NCBI GenBank assembly: GCA_026418905.1 | Contig: JAOAAK010000018.1 | Location: 1 to 64,000, forward strand | Source: Bacteroidales bacterium | Lineage (GTDB): Bacteria > Bacteroidota > Bacteroidia > Bacteroidales > DTU049 | Length of the DNA stretch: 64,000 nucleotides | Reading direction: 5' to 3' | Shown here: piece after piece, positions 1 through 8,572 of the stretch | How positions within the stretch are numbered: position 1 is the first letter of the stretch | Layout of the letters: the number at the start of each line of letters is the position of its first letter | Notes under the pieces: model-generated | Told to the model about the DNA's origin: nothing | Database searches by the model: none | Seen by the model: the letters and a program-made list of their open reading frames with translations, nothing else | Made by a program: the position numbers and the translations under genes

Positions 1-558
1 AAAAATTAAGCTCTCCATCTGAGTCTCGTGGGAAATATATAGCCATTGCCCTGTGTCATTGAGATATAAAATAGGCTTGTTTTTCGCGATTTCATTTATG
101 CCCACAGGGGTAGCTATGTATTTTACGTAAACAGCCACAGAATCAGATGGATTATCACTTACAAAAAACGTATATCGTATAGTGCTTACACCCAAATGAC
201 CCATCGGTTTGTATTCCCCCCAGAAACTATGATCGTCAGTAGTGTGAGCCGGGATTGTAATAGCATCGGGAGAAACATATACGGTCGGTATGTAACACTG
301 CCCCCAGCAAAAAGTGTTTTCACTTCCAGGTACTATTTGAATTTCTGCTTTTTTAACTTTAACAGGAAGATTCTGATTGGTTTGGTTAGTGACATAAATA
401 TGAATTACAATAGTCGTATATAAGCCTGAATCACCATAGACTACTATTGTATCGTTCGGATTTAAGAGCCCTCCAGCGTAAGACAAAGAAAGACTTTGCT
501 GAGCAAGCAAAGCCAAACTAATAAATATTCCTATGCTAGTGAATAAATTTTTCATCAT
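1..558 (-). CDS. Secreted protein of unknown function, cut by the window edge (C-terminus missing)
   Basis: The frame is open for 186 codons from an ATG at 558 (a second ATG follows at 555) to the window edge, so the C-terminal part lies outside. Residues 1-22 form a signal peptide (Lys-Asn, then a hydrophobic stretch ending LLAQQ). The mature part has two nearby cysteines in FCWGQCY, then aromatic/glycine blocks (FWGEYKPMG, IRYTFFVSDN, PVGINE). This looks like a beta-sandwich and resembles small Bacteroidetes exported proteins that often end in a T9SS sorting domain; whether this one does cannot be seen. It is transcribed divergently from the Omp28-like gene and has its own -7 box at 566-573. 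Function unknown. Confidence 0.75.
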   Translation of the reverse strand, partial: MMKNLFTSIGIFISLALLAQQSLSLSYAGGLLNPNDTIVVYGDSGLYTTIVIHIYVTNQTNQNLPVKVKKAEIQIVPGSENTFCWGQCYIPTVYVSPDAITIPAHTTDDHSFWGEYKPMGHLGVSTIRYTFFVSDNPSDSVAVYVKYIATPVGINEIAKNKPILYLNDTGQWLYISHETQMESLIF

Positions 559-565
559 TTTTTTT

Positions 566-573
566 CAAATATA
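566..573 (-). promoter_or_regulatory. Putative Bacteroidetes -7 promoter box
   Basis: The minus strand reads TATATTTG, a perfect TAnnTTTG, only 7 bases before the first ATG of the secreted-protein gene. No clear -33 TTTG is visible. Confidence 0.5.
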
Positions 574-596
574 TTTATTTATTTAAAAATGTATAT

Positions 597-604
597 TATC
601 TTTG
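597..604 (+). promoter_or_regulatory. Putative Bacteroidetes -7 promoter box
   Basis: TATCTTTG matches TAnnTTTG and ends 19 bases before the ATG of the Omp28-like gene. It lies back to back with the minus-strand box at 566-573, making a compact divergent promoter region. Confidence 0.55.
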
Positions 605-623
605 AAATGAAAACGAGAAACAT

Positions 624-2567
624 ATGAGAAATTTTATTGTAGTTGTAATTCTATCTTTTTTTTGTTTGAACCTCAAAGCTCAAACAATTGTCAGTACTCA
701 ACCTTCCAATAAAAACGTTATTCTTGAAGAGTTTACTGGGATCCACTGTCCTTATTGTCCAGATGGGCATAAAATAGCTAATCAATTAATGGCGAACAAT
801 CCAGGAAGGGTTTTCGCTATCAACATTCATCAGGGAACATATGCTGCTCCATCGAGTGGGGAACCCGATTATCGTACACCTTTTGGAGATGCACTGGCAA
901 ATCAATCCGGTTTAACAGGATATCCAGCAGGCACAATTAATCGTCATGTATTTACCAGTCCAACTCCTATGACCCCTGGAAAAACAGCCCAGAGTCGTGG
1001 AAACTGGACAAATTGTACTAATCAGATTCTAGCTATGCCCTCTCCTGTTAACATAGCCATTGACGTTTCGCTGAATTACCAAACTCGAGAATTAACTTTG
1101 TTGGTAGAAGTTTATTACACAGGTAACGCTGATAGCTCAACCAACAAATTAAATATTGCAATTTTGCAAGACTACGTAAAAGGACCTCAAGCTGGCTCAA
1201 GCTTAAATCCTTCTTATGTCACACCTGATGGACAATATTACCATATGCACATGCTTCGAACCTTCCTTACCGGTCAATGGGGCTGGACAATACCTCAAAC
1301 AACCGCAGGTACTTTCTGGGATACTACTATCACTTATATAGTTCCAACTGCATATCATTCCATTCCTGTGGATCTTGGCAACTTAAAGGTAGTTGCATTT
1401 GTTTCCGAAGGAAAACAAGAAATATTGACTGGAACTGGTAAAAAAGTTCCCTCTCCACCATTAGATGCCTCCATCATTGGAATAACCAACGTATCTAGCC
1501 TTGCATGCGAAAGCACATTAAATCCGAAATTTCGTATTAAGAACGAAGGAACTGATACCATATATTTCTACGAAATTGAATACGGAATCAGAAATTTTTC
1601 TCAAAACACAATTCTTTACAACGATACAATACCACCTAATCAAACTCATATACTTGATTTACCTGGTTTTCAAGCGGCTAATGGTTATAATCCTATTTAC
1701 GTAAAGGTAAATAATCCCAATGGTGGAATCGACGGACGAACTTTCAACAACGAGTATGAAATCAAAGTAACACGGTTCTTCCAGCAACTAACACCCCCCT
1801 ATACCCAAAATTTTTCCAGTACAACTTTTCCACCAGTCAATATGAGTATTGAAGATGTGAATCAATGTGGCAGGCCATGGAAACGTTCATCTGCTGGTGG
1901 TGGATCTGCCTTAGTTGAATTTTATTACATTGAAGAAGGAAAAGAAAACAATTTATACCTCCCTTCTTTTAACTTTTCTAATTTACAACAAGTTGGTTTG
2001 GCTTTTAAGTTAGCTCATAGAATGTATAGTTCGGAATATATCGACAAACTTTACGTGGAAGTATCTACCGATTGTGGAAACTCATGGACTACCGTATGGT
2101 TTAAACAAGATCCAAATCTTGCCACTAACTCTTCACCATATACTAATGCATATACCAGTCCAGCCACCTCTGACTGGAGAGATGAATTTATCAATCTTTC
2201 CAATTATGCCGGGCAGTCTAATGTGCTCATTCGTTTTAGAGCAGTCAGCGGCTATGGCAATAATTTGTTTGTCGATAACATCAATGTCTCTGAAAACGTT
2301 TCTATTTTCGAATTAGGTAACATCCAAGTTGCTTTATATCCTAATCCTACTTCAGATAATCTTTCAATTCAATTTGATAACATCACCAACGAAAATATAA
2401 GAATACAGATTTACTCTGTAACGGGGAATGTAATTTTTGATAACACTTATTTTATCAGTGCATCTACCATATCTATTCCAGTCAAAGAACTACCCGAAGG
2501 AGTTTATTTTATAAACTTAATCTCTAGCCAGAATTTCACAACTAAAACTTTTGTGATTCAACGTTAA
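624..2567 (+). CDS. Omp28-related T9SS cargo protein with type A sorting domain
   Basis: This 647-residue protein has a signal peptide (residues 1-19, ending LKAQ) followed by a thioredoxin-like Omp28 domain recognisable by EEFTGIHCPYCPDGH near residue 40, with a CxxC pair. A middle region holds Ig-like and jelly-roll-like beta domains, including the cysteine-bearing DCGNSW. The last 75 or so residues form a type A (Por) T9SS sorting domain: LYPNPTSDNL, then IYSVTGNVIF, LPEGVYFINL and a basic end. It should cross the outer membrane through the T9SS and be anchored or released there. Omp28 itself is a Porphyromonas surface protein of uncertain role. The CPYC motif could give disulfide or metal-related chemistry, but this is inference. 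Confidence 0.88.
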   Translation: MRNFIVVVILSFFCLNLKAQTIVSTQPSNKNVILEEFTGIHCPYCPDGHKIANQLMANNPGRVFAINIHQGTYAAPSSGEPDYRTPFGDALANQSGLTGYPAGTINRHVFTSPTPMTPGKTAQSRGNWTNCTNQILAMPSPVNIAIDVSLNYQTRELTLLVEVYYTGNADSSTNKLNIAILQDYVKGPQAGSSLNPSYVTPDGQYYHMHMLRTFLTGQWGWTIPQTTAGTFWDTTITYIVPTAYHSIPVDLGNLKVVAFVSEGKQEILTGTGKKVPSPPLDASIIGITNVSSLACESTLNPKFRIKNEGTDTIYFYEIEYGIRNFSQNTILYNDTIPPNQTHILDLPGFQAANGYNPIYVKVNNPNGGIDGRTFNNEYEIKVTRFFQQLTPPYTQNFSSTTFPPVNMSIEDVNQCGRPWKRSSAGGGSALVEFYYIEEGKENNLYLPSFNFSNLQQVGLAFKLAHRMYSSEYIDKLYVEVSTDCGNSWTTVWFKQDPNLATNSSPYTNAYTSPATSDWRDEFINLSNYAGQSNVLIRFRAVSGYGNNLFVDNINVSENVSIFELGNIQVALYPNPTSDNLSIQFDNITNENIRIQIYSVTGNVIFDNTYFISASTISIPVKELPEGVYFINLISSQNFTTKTFVIQR

Positions 2568-2609
2568 ACTTTGTTTTCTATAACTAACTATATAGAGTTT
2601 TTAGCTAGC

Positions 2610-3188
2610 TTATTTAACTAAAGGAATTAGTTTTTTCTTCGTTAGGTAATAAAAGAATATTGCAACGATAGCACCAACAGTCATTCCTCCAATTACATCA
2701 AAAGGATAATGTTGGCCAAGATATATGCGACTATATCCGATGAGGAAAACATATAACAACAAGGTAAAGAAAAAAATTTTCTTTCTTCGAATTTGTCTCA
2801 TTAACCATAAAAAAACATATGTTGCAAATGCTGTGCTATTAGCTGCATGTGATGAAATAAAGCCATATAATCCTCCACATTTATTATTGACCAGGTGAAT
2901 ATGTTCTTTTAAATTCAAGTTGTGACATGGCCTATAGCGCTGAAAAACGTTTTTAAACAAATGAACGGATGCTTGATCGGTTACAGTAATAAGGAAAATA
3001 CCCCCTAATAAGATAATCCAACCGTGTCGAGGATATTTTTTAAATATCAACCAAATAAAAAACATATAAAAAGGAATCCATACATATTTATTGCTTACAT
3101 ACCAGAAGAAGACATCAGCCCACGAAGTATGATAACGATTAATCCATAAAAATAAAGTTATGTCTACATATTCTAGCCATTGAAGCAT
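2610..3188 (-). CDS. PAP2 family membrane phosphatase
   Basis: The 192-residue protein is an integral membrane protein with about five hydrophobic segments. It carries the three PAP2 signature blocks: KNVFQRYRP (K79, R86), SSHA (residues 112-115, with H114 in place of the usual PSGH block) and SRIYLGQHYPFD (R154, H160, D164). Such enzymes remove phosphate from lipid phosphates such as undecaprenyl pyrophosphate or phosphatidic acid on the outer face of the membrane; the exact substrate cannot be read from sequence. The start lies 2 bases after the obgE stop, so it is the last gene of the hpt-adk-obgE operon. It converges with the Omp28-like gene across 42 bases. Confidence 0.85.
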   Translation of the reverse strand: MLQWLEYVDITLFLWINRYHTSWADVFFWYVSNKYVWIPFYMFFIWLIFKKYPRHGWIILLGGIFLITVTDQASVHLFKNVFQRYRPCHNLNLKEHIHLVNNKCGGLYGFISSHAANSTAFATYVFLWLMRQIRRKKIFFFTLLLYVFLIGYSRIYLGQHYPFDVIGGMTVGAIVAIFFYYLTKKKLIPLVK

Positions 3189-3190
3189 AT

Positions 3191-4180
3191 TTATTCATTT
3201 AAGAGTTTCCACAAAGTATCTTTCAGCTGCATCAAACCTTCTCCAGTACGACTAGAAATAAACACCGGATTAAATTCAGATAATTCCAACTGCCACTTTC
3301 TTCTCTTGAAATTATCCAGCAAATCCGCTTTTGAAACAGCAATTAGTCTTTTTTTTAATAATAGAGATGGATTATACAAGTCAAGTTCGTTTAACAAAAC
3401 ATGGTAATGATGAATCGGATTTTCAAGATCTGCCGGGATGAGAAAAAGCAAAATACTATTTCTTTCAATATGGCGAAGAAAACGAAGACCCAAGCCCTTT
3501 CCTTCATGAGCTCCTTCTATAATACCAGGTATGTCGGCCATCACAAACGAAAAATAATCGCGATAAGGTACTACACCTAGCTGAGGAACAAGAGTCGTAA
3601 AAGGATAGTCAGCGATCTTAGGTTTTGCAGCTGAAAGTACAGAAAGCAAAGTAGATTTACCTGCATTAGGAAACCCTACCAACCCTACATCAGCAAGTAA
3701 TTTGAGTTCGAAAACAAACCAACCTTCTTGTCCTTCTTCACCAGGCTGGGCAAAACGTGGAGTTCGTAAAACAGGACTTTTAAAAAAATCATTTCCTTTA
3801 CCACCTCTACCTCCTGGCAACAAAATAAATTCTTCACCATCTTTATTAATTTCACCAACTAATTCATTGGTTTCTGCTTTTTTAACTACCGTACCAACGG
3901 GAACTTCAATGACTTTATCCTCTCCACTAGCACCTGCTTTTCTTGCGCCAGACCCTGACTCACCATCCCCAGCAATGATATGTTTGGTATATCGAAGATG
4001 AAAAAGAGTCCATAGTTGTGCATTACCACGGACAATTACGTGACCTCCTCTTCCACCATCACCTCCATCGGGTCCTCCGCGTGGATTTTTTCGTGTCCTG
4101 ATAAAATGAACCGCTCCCGCTCCCCCTTTACCACTGCGGCAATAAATACGTATGTAATCAATGAAATTGCTTTCGCTCAT
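3191..4180 (-). CDS. obgE: GTPase Obg/CgtA, ribosome-associated
   Basis: The 329-residue protein has the glycine-rich Obg fold (residues 1-158, with repeated GGxGG runs such as PDGGDGGRGG) followed by a GTPase domain. G1 is GFPNAGKS (169-176), then DYPFTTLVP (G2), DIPGIIEGA (G3), SKAD (G4) and the SSRTGEG region (G5). It lacks the variable C-terminal domain, as is usual for short Obg forms. Obg binds the 50S subunit and links ribosome assembly to guanine nucleotide status. Its start overlaps the end of the adenylate kinase gene by about 23 bases, indicating translational coupling. The hpt-adk-obg arrangement is common in Bacteroidales. Confidence 0.97.
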   Translation of the reverse strand: MSESNFIDYIRIYCRSGKGGAGAVHFIRTRKNPRGGPDGGDGGRGGHVIVRGNAQLWTLFHLRYTKHIIAGDGESGSGARKAGASGEDKVIEVPVGTVVKKAETNELVGEINKDGEEFILLPGGRGGKGNDFFKSPVLRTPRFAQPGEEGQEGWFVFELKLLADVGLVGFPNAGKSTLLSVLSAAKPKIADYPFTTLVPQLGVVPYRDYFSFVMADIPGIIEGAHEGKGLGLRFLRHIERNSILLFLIPADLENPIHHYHVLLNELDLYNPSLLLKKRLIAVSKADLLDNFKRRKWQLELSEFNPVFISSRTGEGLMQLKDTLWKLLNE

Positions 4181-4757
4181 ACTCCTCTAGTTCCTCCTGA
4201 ATATGACTGCTTATTTCAGCAAAAACCTCTTCGATAGTCTTGTTTCCATCTATTTCTTTTAAAATATTCTTTTTTCGATAATAATCAATAACTGGTTGCG
4301 TATGTGAATAATACACTAACAGTCGATTCTTCGCTACAAATTCATTGTCATCTTCTCGTCCTGATACCTGAGCTCTCTTAAGTATGCGTTGAATCAAAAC
4401 TTCTTCAGGTACATCAATGGCCAATACGAGATGTATCTGGTACCCTTTTTTCTGAAATACTTTATCTAACATTATAGCTTGATAGAGAGTTCGAGGAAAC
4501 CCATCAAAAATAATTCCTCTTACTTTTTCATGCTTTCGAGCAAATTTCCAAACTTCCTTTAATATCATATCATCCGGAACGAGAAGGCCCTGTTGGGTAA
4601 ATTTGAGAAATTTTTGGCCCGCTACTGTACCTTTTCGTATTTCTTCGCGAATAAGATCACCAGTAGATAAATGAATAAAATGAAAATGCTCTTTAATAAT
4701 TTGTGCCTGAGTCCCTTTACCACATCCTGGAGGACCTAACAAAACTAAATTAAACAT
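4158..4757 (-). CDS. Adenylate kinase (stand-alone, third kinase domain of the operon)
   Basis: This 199-residue kinase converts ATP + AMP to 2 ADP. The P-loop GPPGCGKGTQ, the STGDLIRE AMP motif, the full FDGFPRT motif and the short-lid arginine block (QRIL, KRA, GREDD, NRLLVYY) are all intact, so it should be active. The lid is the short, zinc-free form. I take ATG at 4757, which shares one base with the TGA of the fused kinase upstream (TGATG); a GTG one codon earlier is possible. Of the two adenylate kinase genes here, which one supplies most of the cell's activity cannot be told. The C-terminal tail is acidic and overlaps the obgE start. Confidence 0.93.
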   Translation of the reverse strand: MFNLVLLGPPGCGKGTQAQIIKEHFHFIHLSTGDLIREEIRKGTVAGQKFLKFTQQGLLVPDDMILKEVWKFARKHEKVRGIIFDGFPRTLYQAIMLDKVFQKKGYQIHLVLAIDVPEEVLIQRILKRAQVSGREDDNEFVAKNRLLVYYSHTQPVIDYYRKKNILKEIDGNKTIEEVFAEISSHIQEELEEYERKQFH

Positions 4758-5926
4758 CACTTAAGATTCTTAAATGTTTTGTTAATCATAACTCTCAAAT
4801 CTTCAAAGACTTCTTCTTCACTTCTGCTTGCGTCGACGGTTTTAAGCAAATTACGCTTTTGGTAATATTCTCTGAGGACGGAAGTTCTCTCTTCAAATTC
4901 TTCCATACGGTGAATAATAATTTCCGTTGACATATCGTAAATTCGAGCATTAGGAGTTTTTGACCGTGCAGTAAGACGTTTAATGTTTAACAACGTTGGT
5001 GATTGAAACTCAATGACACAAGACACCTTACTACCAAGTTTTTGTAAAAAGCCATCCAAAATATAAGCTTGTGAAATGGTAAGAGGAAAACCTTTAAATA
5101 TGAAACCCTTAGCTCCTGGATGTTTTTGAATCTTTCTTTCGATTAAACGAATAGCATATTCATCTGGAACAATATCACCTCGTTCGATATAAGGTTTAAC
5201 AGCTCTTCCGATTGGAGTATCTTGTTGCATTTCCTCCCGCATGAGTTCTCCGGTCGAAATATACACAAGATTAAATTCCTGGGCAAGTTTCTTAGCTTGA
5301 GTCCCTTTCCCTGCACCGGGTGGACCAAACAAGATGATATTGACCCACACATTTTCTAGAACTTTTTGAATTACGCTTTCAATGCGAGAAAAAACTTCAT
5401 CGATAGACCCAACTCCATTTAATTCATAAAACTTTCCCATCCCCTGATAAAAATCAGCCACTGGTGTAGTCTTTTTTTCATATTCATCCAAACGATGAAG
5501 TATCACGTCCATTTTATCGTCCGATCGTCCTTCTTTACGAGCACGTTCGAGCATACGCTCGATAAGCATTTCCCGTGGTACGGATAGAGAAATCATACAA
5601 TTTAAAGTGGTATTCATACGCATGAGCAAGCCTTCTAAAATGTAAGCTTGTACTACCGTACGAGGAAAACCATCAAACAAAAAACCATTGGTTTCAAGAT
5701 TAGTATCGATTTTGTTTTCCAAAAGTTGAACAATGATGTCATCGGAAACCAATTCGCCGCGTTCGATGATGGATTTTACTTTTTGGCCAATAAGGGTGTT
5801 GGCAGTCATTTCTTCACGAAGCATATCTCCCGTACTAACATATGTGAGATTGTACTTCTCAAGAATTTTGCGGGACTGCGTTCCCTTACCTGCGCCTGGA
5901 GGGCCAAATAATGCAATATTAATCAT
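4757..5926 (-). CDS. Fused tandem adenylate kinase; second domain has lost AMP-site residues
   Basis: This 389-residue protein is two adenylate kinase domains joined with almost no linker. Domain 1 (about 1-192) keeps GPPGAGKGTQ, STGDMLREE, FDGFPRT and GRSDD...HRLDEY, so it should be a working kinase. Domain 2 (about 193-389) keeps the P-loop GPPGAGKGTQ and STGELMREE. However, FDGFPRT has become FKGFPLT, losing the Asp and the AMP-contacting Arg (equivalent to E. coli D84 and R88), and the DD after the lid arginine is YD. Domain 2 may bind ATP but is unlikely to be a normal AMP kinase; it could be regulatory or accept another substrate. The start ATG overlaps the hpt stop (ATGA). The usual family length is about 190-215 residues. 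Confidence 0.93.
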   Translation of the reverse strand: MINIALFGPPGAGKGTQSRKILEKYNLTYVSTGDMLREEMTANTLIGQKVKSIIERGELVSDDIIVQLLENKIDTNLETNGFLFDGFPRTVVQAYILEGLLMRMNTTLNCMISLSVPREMLIERMLERARKEGRSDDKMDVILHRLDEYEKKTTPVADFYQGMGKFYELNGVGSIDEVFSRIESVIQKVLENVWVNIILFGPPGAGKGTQAKKLAQEFNLVYISTGELMREEMQQDTPIGRAVKPYIERGDIVPDEYAIRLIERKIQKHPGAKGFIFKGFPLTISQAYILDGFLQKLGSKVSCVIEFQSPTLLNIKRLTARSKTPNARIYDMSTEIIIHRMEEFEERTSVLREYYQKRNLLKTVDASRSEEEVFEDLRVMINKTFKNLK

Positions 5927-6462
5927 GACTTCATTAATTTAAAAATTCCACGTAAGTTTCTTCCTTTTTCATTATAATCTAATCCAAATCCTACAACAAA
6001 ATCGGAAGGAATTGAAAACCCAACATAATCCAATTTGAAGTCGTAGAGAAAAGCATCAGGTTTAAAAAGCAATGCAGCTACACGTATTGAATGGACCCCC
6101 ATTTCTAAGAACCTTTGCAGCAAATAATTGAGAGTATGACCCGTGTCAACAATATCCTCAACTATGATTAAATCTTTGTTTCTTAAATCTTTTTCTATAA
6201 ATAATTTTTCTTGAATATTTTCTGTTGAACGTGTTCCCTGGTAGCTGGACAATTGGATAAATTCTACTTCACATTCACCTTCAAAATACCTGACCAATTC
6301 AGATCCGAAAAAAAATGCTCCTTTTAAGACAATAACAAATAGTGGGTTTTTTCCGGTATAATCATGATTTAATTGTTGAGCCATTTCTTTAATTTTGTGA
6401 AGAATGGCTTCGTATGAGATAAATTCTTCAAATATCAAATTTTCAATTCGTACAACTTGCAT
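5923..6462 (-). CDS. hpt: Hypoxanthine phosphoribosyltransferase
   Basis: The 179-residue purine-salvage enzyme makes IMP/GMP from hypoxanthine/guanine and PRPP. The PRPP-binding motif VEDIVDTGHTL lies near residues 100-110; upstream is VLKGAFFFGSELVRY and downstream KPDAFLYDFKLDYVGFSIP with FVVGFGLDYNEKGR, all typical of Hpt. I choose ATG at 6462 (MQVVRIEN); a TTG 20 codons upstream would add a tail unlike the family and would run through the -7 box. First gene of the operon hpt, tandem adk, adk, obgE, PAP2, with its own promoter box at 6481-6488. Confidence 0.95.
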   Translation of the reverse strand: MQVVRIENLIFEEFISYEAILHKIKEMAQQLNHDYTGKNPLFVIVLKGAFFFGSELVRYFEGECEVEFIQLSSYQGTRSTENIQEKLFIEKDLRNKDLIIVEDIVDTGHTLNYLLQRFLEMGVHSIRVAALLFKPDAFLYDFKLDYVGFSIPSDFVVGFGLDYNEKGRNLRGIFKLMKS

Positions 6463-6480
6463 GATTTTGCAATTAAAAAA

Positions 6481-6488
6481 CAAATATA
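6481..6488 (-). promoter_or_regulatory. Putative -7 promoter box for the hpt-adk-obgE operon
   Basis: The minus strand reads TATATTTG, ending 18 bases before the hpt ATG. It sits in the 49-base gap after the OmpA-type gene, supporting a separate transcript. Confidence 0.55.
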
Positions 6489-6511
6489 TAACAATTGAAC
6501 TGAATCTAAAA

Positions 6512-8533
6512 CTATTTGGCAAGAATAACGAATTCCGTTCTTCTGTTACGAGCTCTACCTTCTTCAGTGTTATTATCTGCTATTGGTTTCGAAAAACCAT
6601 AACCTTTATAGCTCAGACGATTTGAAGAAATTCCATTTTCAATCAAATACTCATAAACTGCTTTAGCTCTATTTTCAGACAAAGTCTTGTTAAATTCTTC
6701 TGTTCCAATATTATCAGTATGACCTTGAATTTCAATCTTGATGGTGGGATTTTCATTTAAAAAAGCTACAAATTCGTCAAGAACTTTTTTAGAATCATCA
6801 GTCAACTCAAACGAATTATATTTAAAGTAAATGTTGTTGATGGTATAATGCATACCCACTTCTATGGGCTTCAACTCTGCTTGTAAATCTATTTTTTGTG
6901 GAGCTTCATTTTCAACAGTACTTACATAAAAACTTTCATACACATATTCTGGTTCTTTGACCGTTACTACAAATTTACTGTTAATAGGAAGAATGGCGAC
7001 ATATTGACCGGTTTCAATATCGACAGGTATCTGTTTAATTTCCTTATTTTCCAGGTTACGAATTTCAACTTTTGTGTTAGAAAAATCTTTTTCAGAATTT
7101 TGCTTTTGTACTTCGCCTTTAAGCATACTGATTTTCTGTGGTTTGACGCTTTCTGGTAATGGAAAATAATATAAATCCCAGCCACCCACTCCTTCTTTTT
7201 GGTTGTTGGAAACAAAAAAACCATATTTGCCATCGAAACTAACGAAAAAACCCGCATCATCTTCGCGAGTATTGATAGGATATCCTATGTTACGAGGAGT
7301 CTCCCACGAACCATCGGGTTTAAGTCTAGAATAAAAAATATCATAACCCCCTAAACCAGGCCATCCCTGTGAGCTAAAATAAAGTGTCTGGCTATCGGAA
7401 TGAATAAAAGGGCTTTTCTCATTCGCAGAAGTATTGATATTACTACCTGCATTGACAGGTTTGCTCCATTTGCCATCTTCTTTTCTATGAGAGATATAAA
7501 TATCGTAGCCCCCATATCCTCCTGGTCTATCTGAAACGAAAAACAACGTATTTCCATCTGCTGAAATCGAAGGTTGACTTTCCCAAAAGTCAGGTGTGTT
7601 GATCTCCTCTAGAGGTCTTAAATTATCCCAAAAACTGCCACTCTTATTGACCTCATATAGATCACAATTCGATTTCTTTTTTACTTTGTCATATGTGCAA
7701 ATGGTAAAAACCATGGTTTTGTTGTCAAGTGTAATGGTTGCTCCCCCCTCATTTTGTGCTTTGTTAAACGGTTCAGGCAAGGCTTCACCCACCTCAAAAT
7801 CAGGCTCTGTCCATTCTATTTTAGAGTCACCTCTGCGACGGCTGTAACAAAACTTTTCTCTTTCTTCAATCTCTTCACCCCATGCTAACACCTTTTTTTC
7901 CTTATAAACTCGTGTAAAAAAAGCCCATTCATTGTCCGGTGAAATGATAAAAAGGTATTCATCAGATGGTGTGCTAAGATTGGGTACAACTTTCGGTGAA
8001 AAGGGTACAGGATTTTTTAAGAGGTTAATAGCTAACTTGCAATGCTGCTCAACTTTTCGAGCTTCTTCGAGCAAGCTATCACGATGAGTTTCCTGTTCAA
8101 GCTTTATGAATTCTTGAATATTCTTGAGTGACTCCTCAAACTTACCTTGACCTAAATATATCTTACTTAAATGAAAATAACTTTCTGACATTGCTTCCGG
8201 ACACAACTCTATAGATTTTTTAAAGTTTTTTTCAGCGGAATTTAAATTGGAAAATGTTTTGAAAACATCGATACAACCAAGATAAAAATACAATTTAGCA
8301 TAATCTGAATTGTCTATTAGAAGTTCCTTAAACTGGCGTTGAGCCTCATCAAAAAGTTTATCAGCTCGGTCGGGTTGCTTGATTCTGTAACTCATAGCCA
8401 TGTTGAAATATGAAACGGCCTCCTCAAATTGCTTTCTATATTTTTTTGATAATTTACCACATTCATCTTTTTGAGCCAGAAGAATCATGAGTTCGAAACA
8501 TAACAACACCATCAAAAGAAACAACCTTTTCAT
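6512..8533 (-). CDS. TPR / PD40 propeller / OmpA-like envelope protein, PorE-like
   Basis: The 673-residue protein starts with a signal peptide (MKRLFLLMVLLCF...LLAQ). In order follow TPR-like helices (about 25-165), a PD40/WD40-like beta-propeller with blades such as SQPSISADGNTLFFVSDRPGG and DIYISHR (about 185-460), a carboxypeptidase-regulatory-like domain (about 475-555) and a C-terminal OmpA domain (NNIYFKYNSFELT, IEIQGHTDN, NRLSYKGYGFSKP, ARNRRTEF) that should bind peptidoglycan. This domain order and length match PorE of the Porphyromonas T9SS, which ties the machine to the cell wall. Bacteroidetes also have paralogues with the same layout, so PorE is a good guess only. No lipobox is evident, unlike a typical lipoprotein form. 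Confidence 0.82.
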   Translation of the reverse strand: MKRLFLLMVLLCFELMILLAQKDECGKLSKKYRKQFEEAVSYFNMAMSYRIKQPDRADKLFDEAQRQFKELLIDNSDYAKLYFYLGCIDVFKTFSNLNSAEKNFKKSIELCPEAMSESYFHLSKIYLGQGKFEESLKNIQEFIKLEQETHRDSLLEEARKVEQHCKLAINLLKNPVPFSPKVVPNLSTPSDEYLFIISPDNEWAFFTRVYKEKKVLAWGEEIEEREKFCYSRRRGDSKIEWTEPDFEVGEALPEPFNKAQNEGGATITLDNKTMVFTICTYDKVKKKSNCDLYEVNKSGSFWDNLRPLEEINTPDFWESQPSISADGNTLFFVSDRPGGYGGYDIYISHRKEDGKWSKPVNAGSNINTSANEKSPFIHSDSQTLYFSSQGWPGLGGYDIFYSRLKPDGSWETPRNIGYPINTREDDAGFFVSFDGKYGFFVSNNQKEGVGGWDLYYFPLPESVKPQKISMLKGEVQKQNSEKDFSNTKVEIRNLENKEIKQIPVDIETGQYVAILPINSKFVVTVKEPEYVYESFYVSTVENEAPQKIDLQAELKPIEVGMHYTINNIYFKYNSFELTDDSKKVLDEFVAFLNENPTIKIEIQGHTDNIGTEEFNKTLSENRAKAVYEYLIENGISSNRLSYKGYGFSKPIADNNTEEGRARNRRTEFVILAK

Positions 8534-8553
8534 GGAAAACCACAGTTTTAAAA

Positions 8554-8561
8554 CAAAGATA
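8554..8561 (-). promoter_or_regulatory. Putative -7 promoter box for the PorE-like gene
   Basis: Minus-strand TATCTTTG ends 20 bases before the ATG at 8533 and lies in the 39-base gap after the M28 peptidase gene. Confidence 0.55.
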
Positions 8562-8572
8562 TAATTGATTCT

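Noticed and set aside
2577-2596. TCTATA/TATAGA inverted repeat between the Omp28-like and PAP2 genes, followed by TTTTT
   Set aside because: Only one G-C pair in a 6-bp stem with an 8-base loop; too weak to call a terminator.
5300-5380. Fused adenylate kinase as two genes separated by a sequencing error
   Set aside because: The frame runs on without a stop from domain 1 to domain 2, and there is no ATG at the junction (GTG only); domain 2 also carries its own substitutions.
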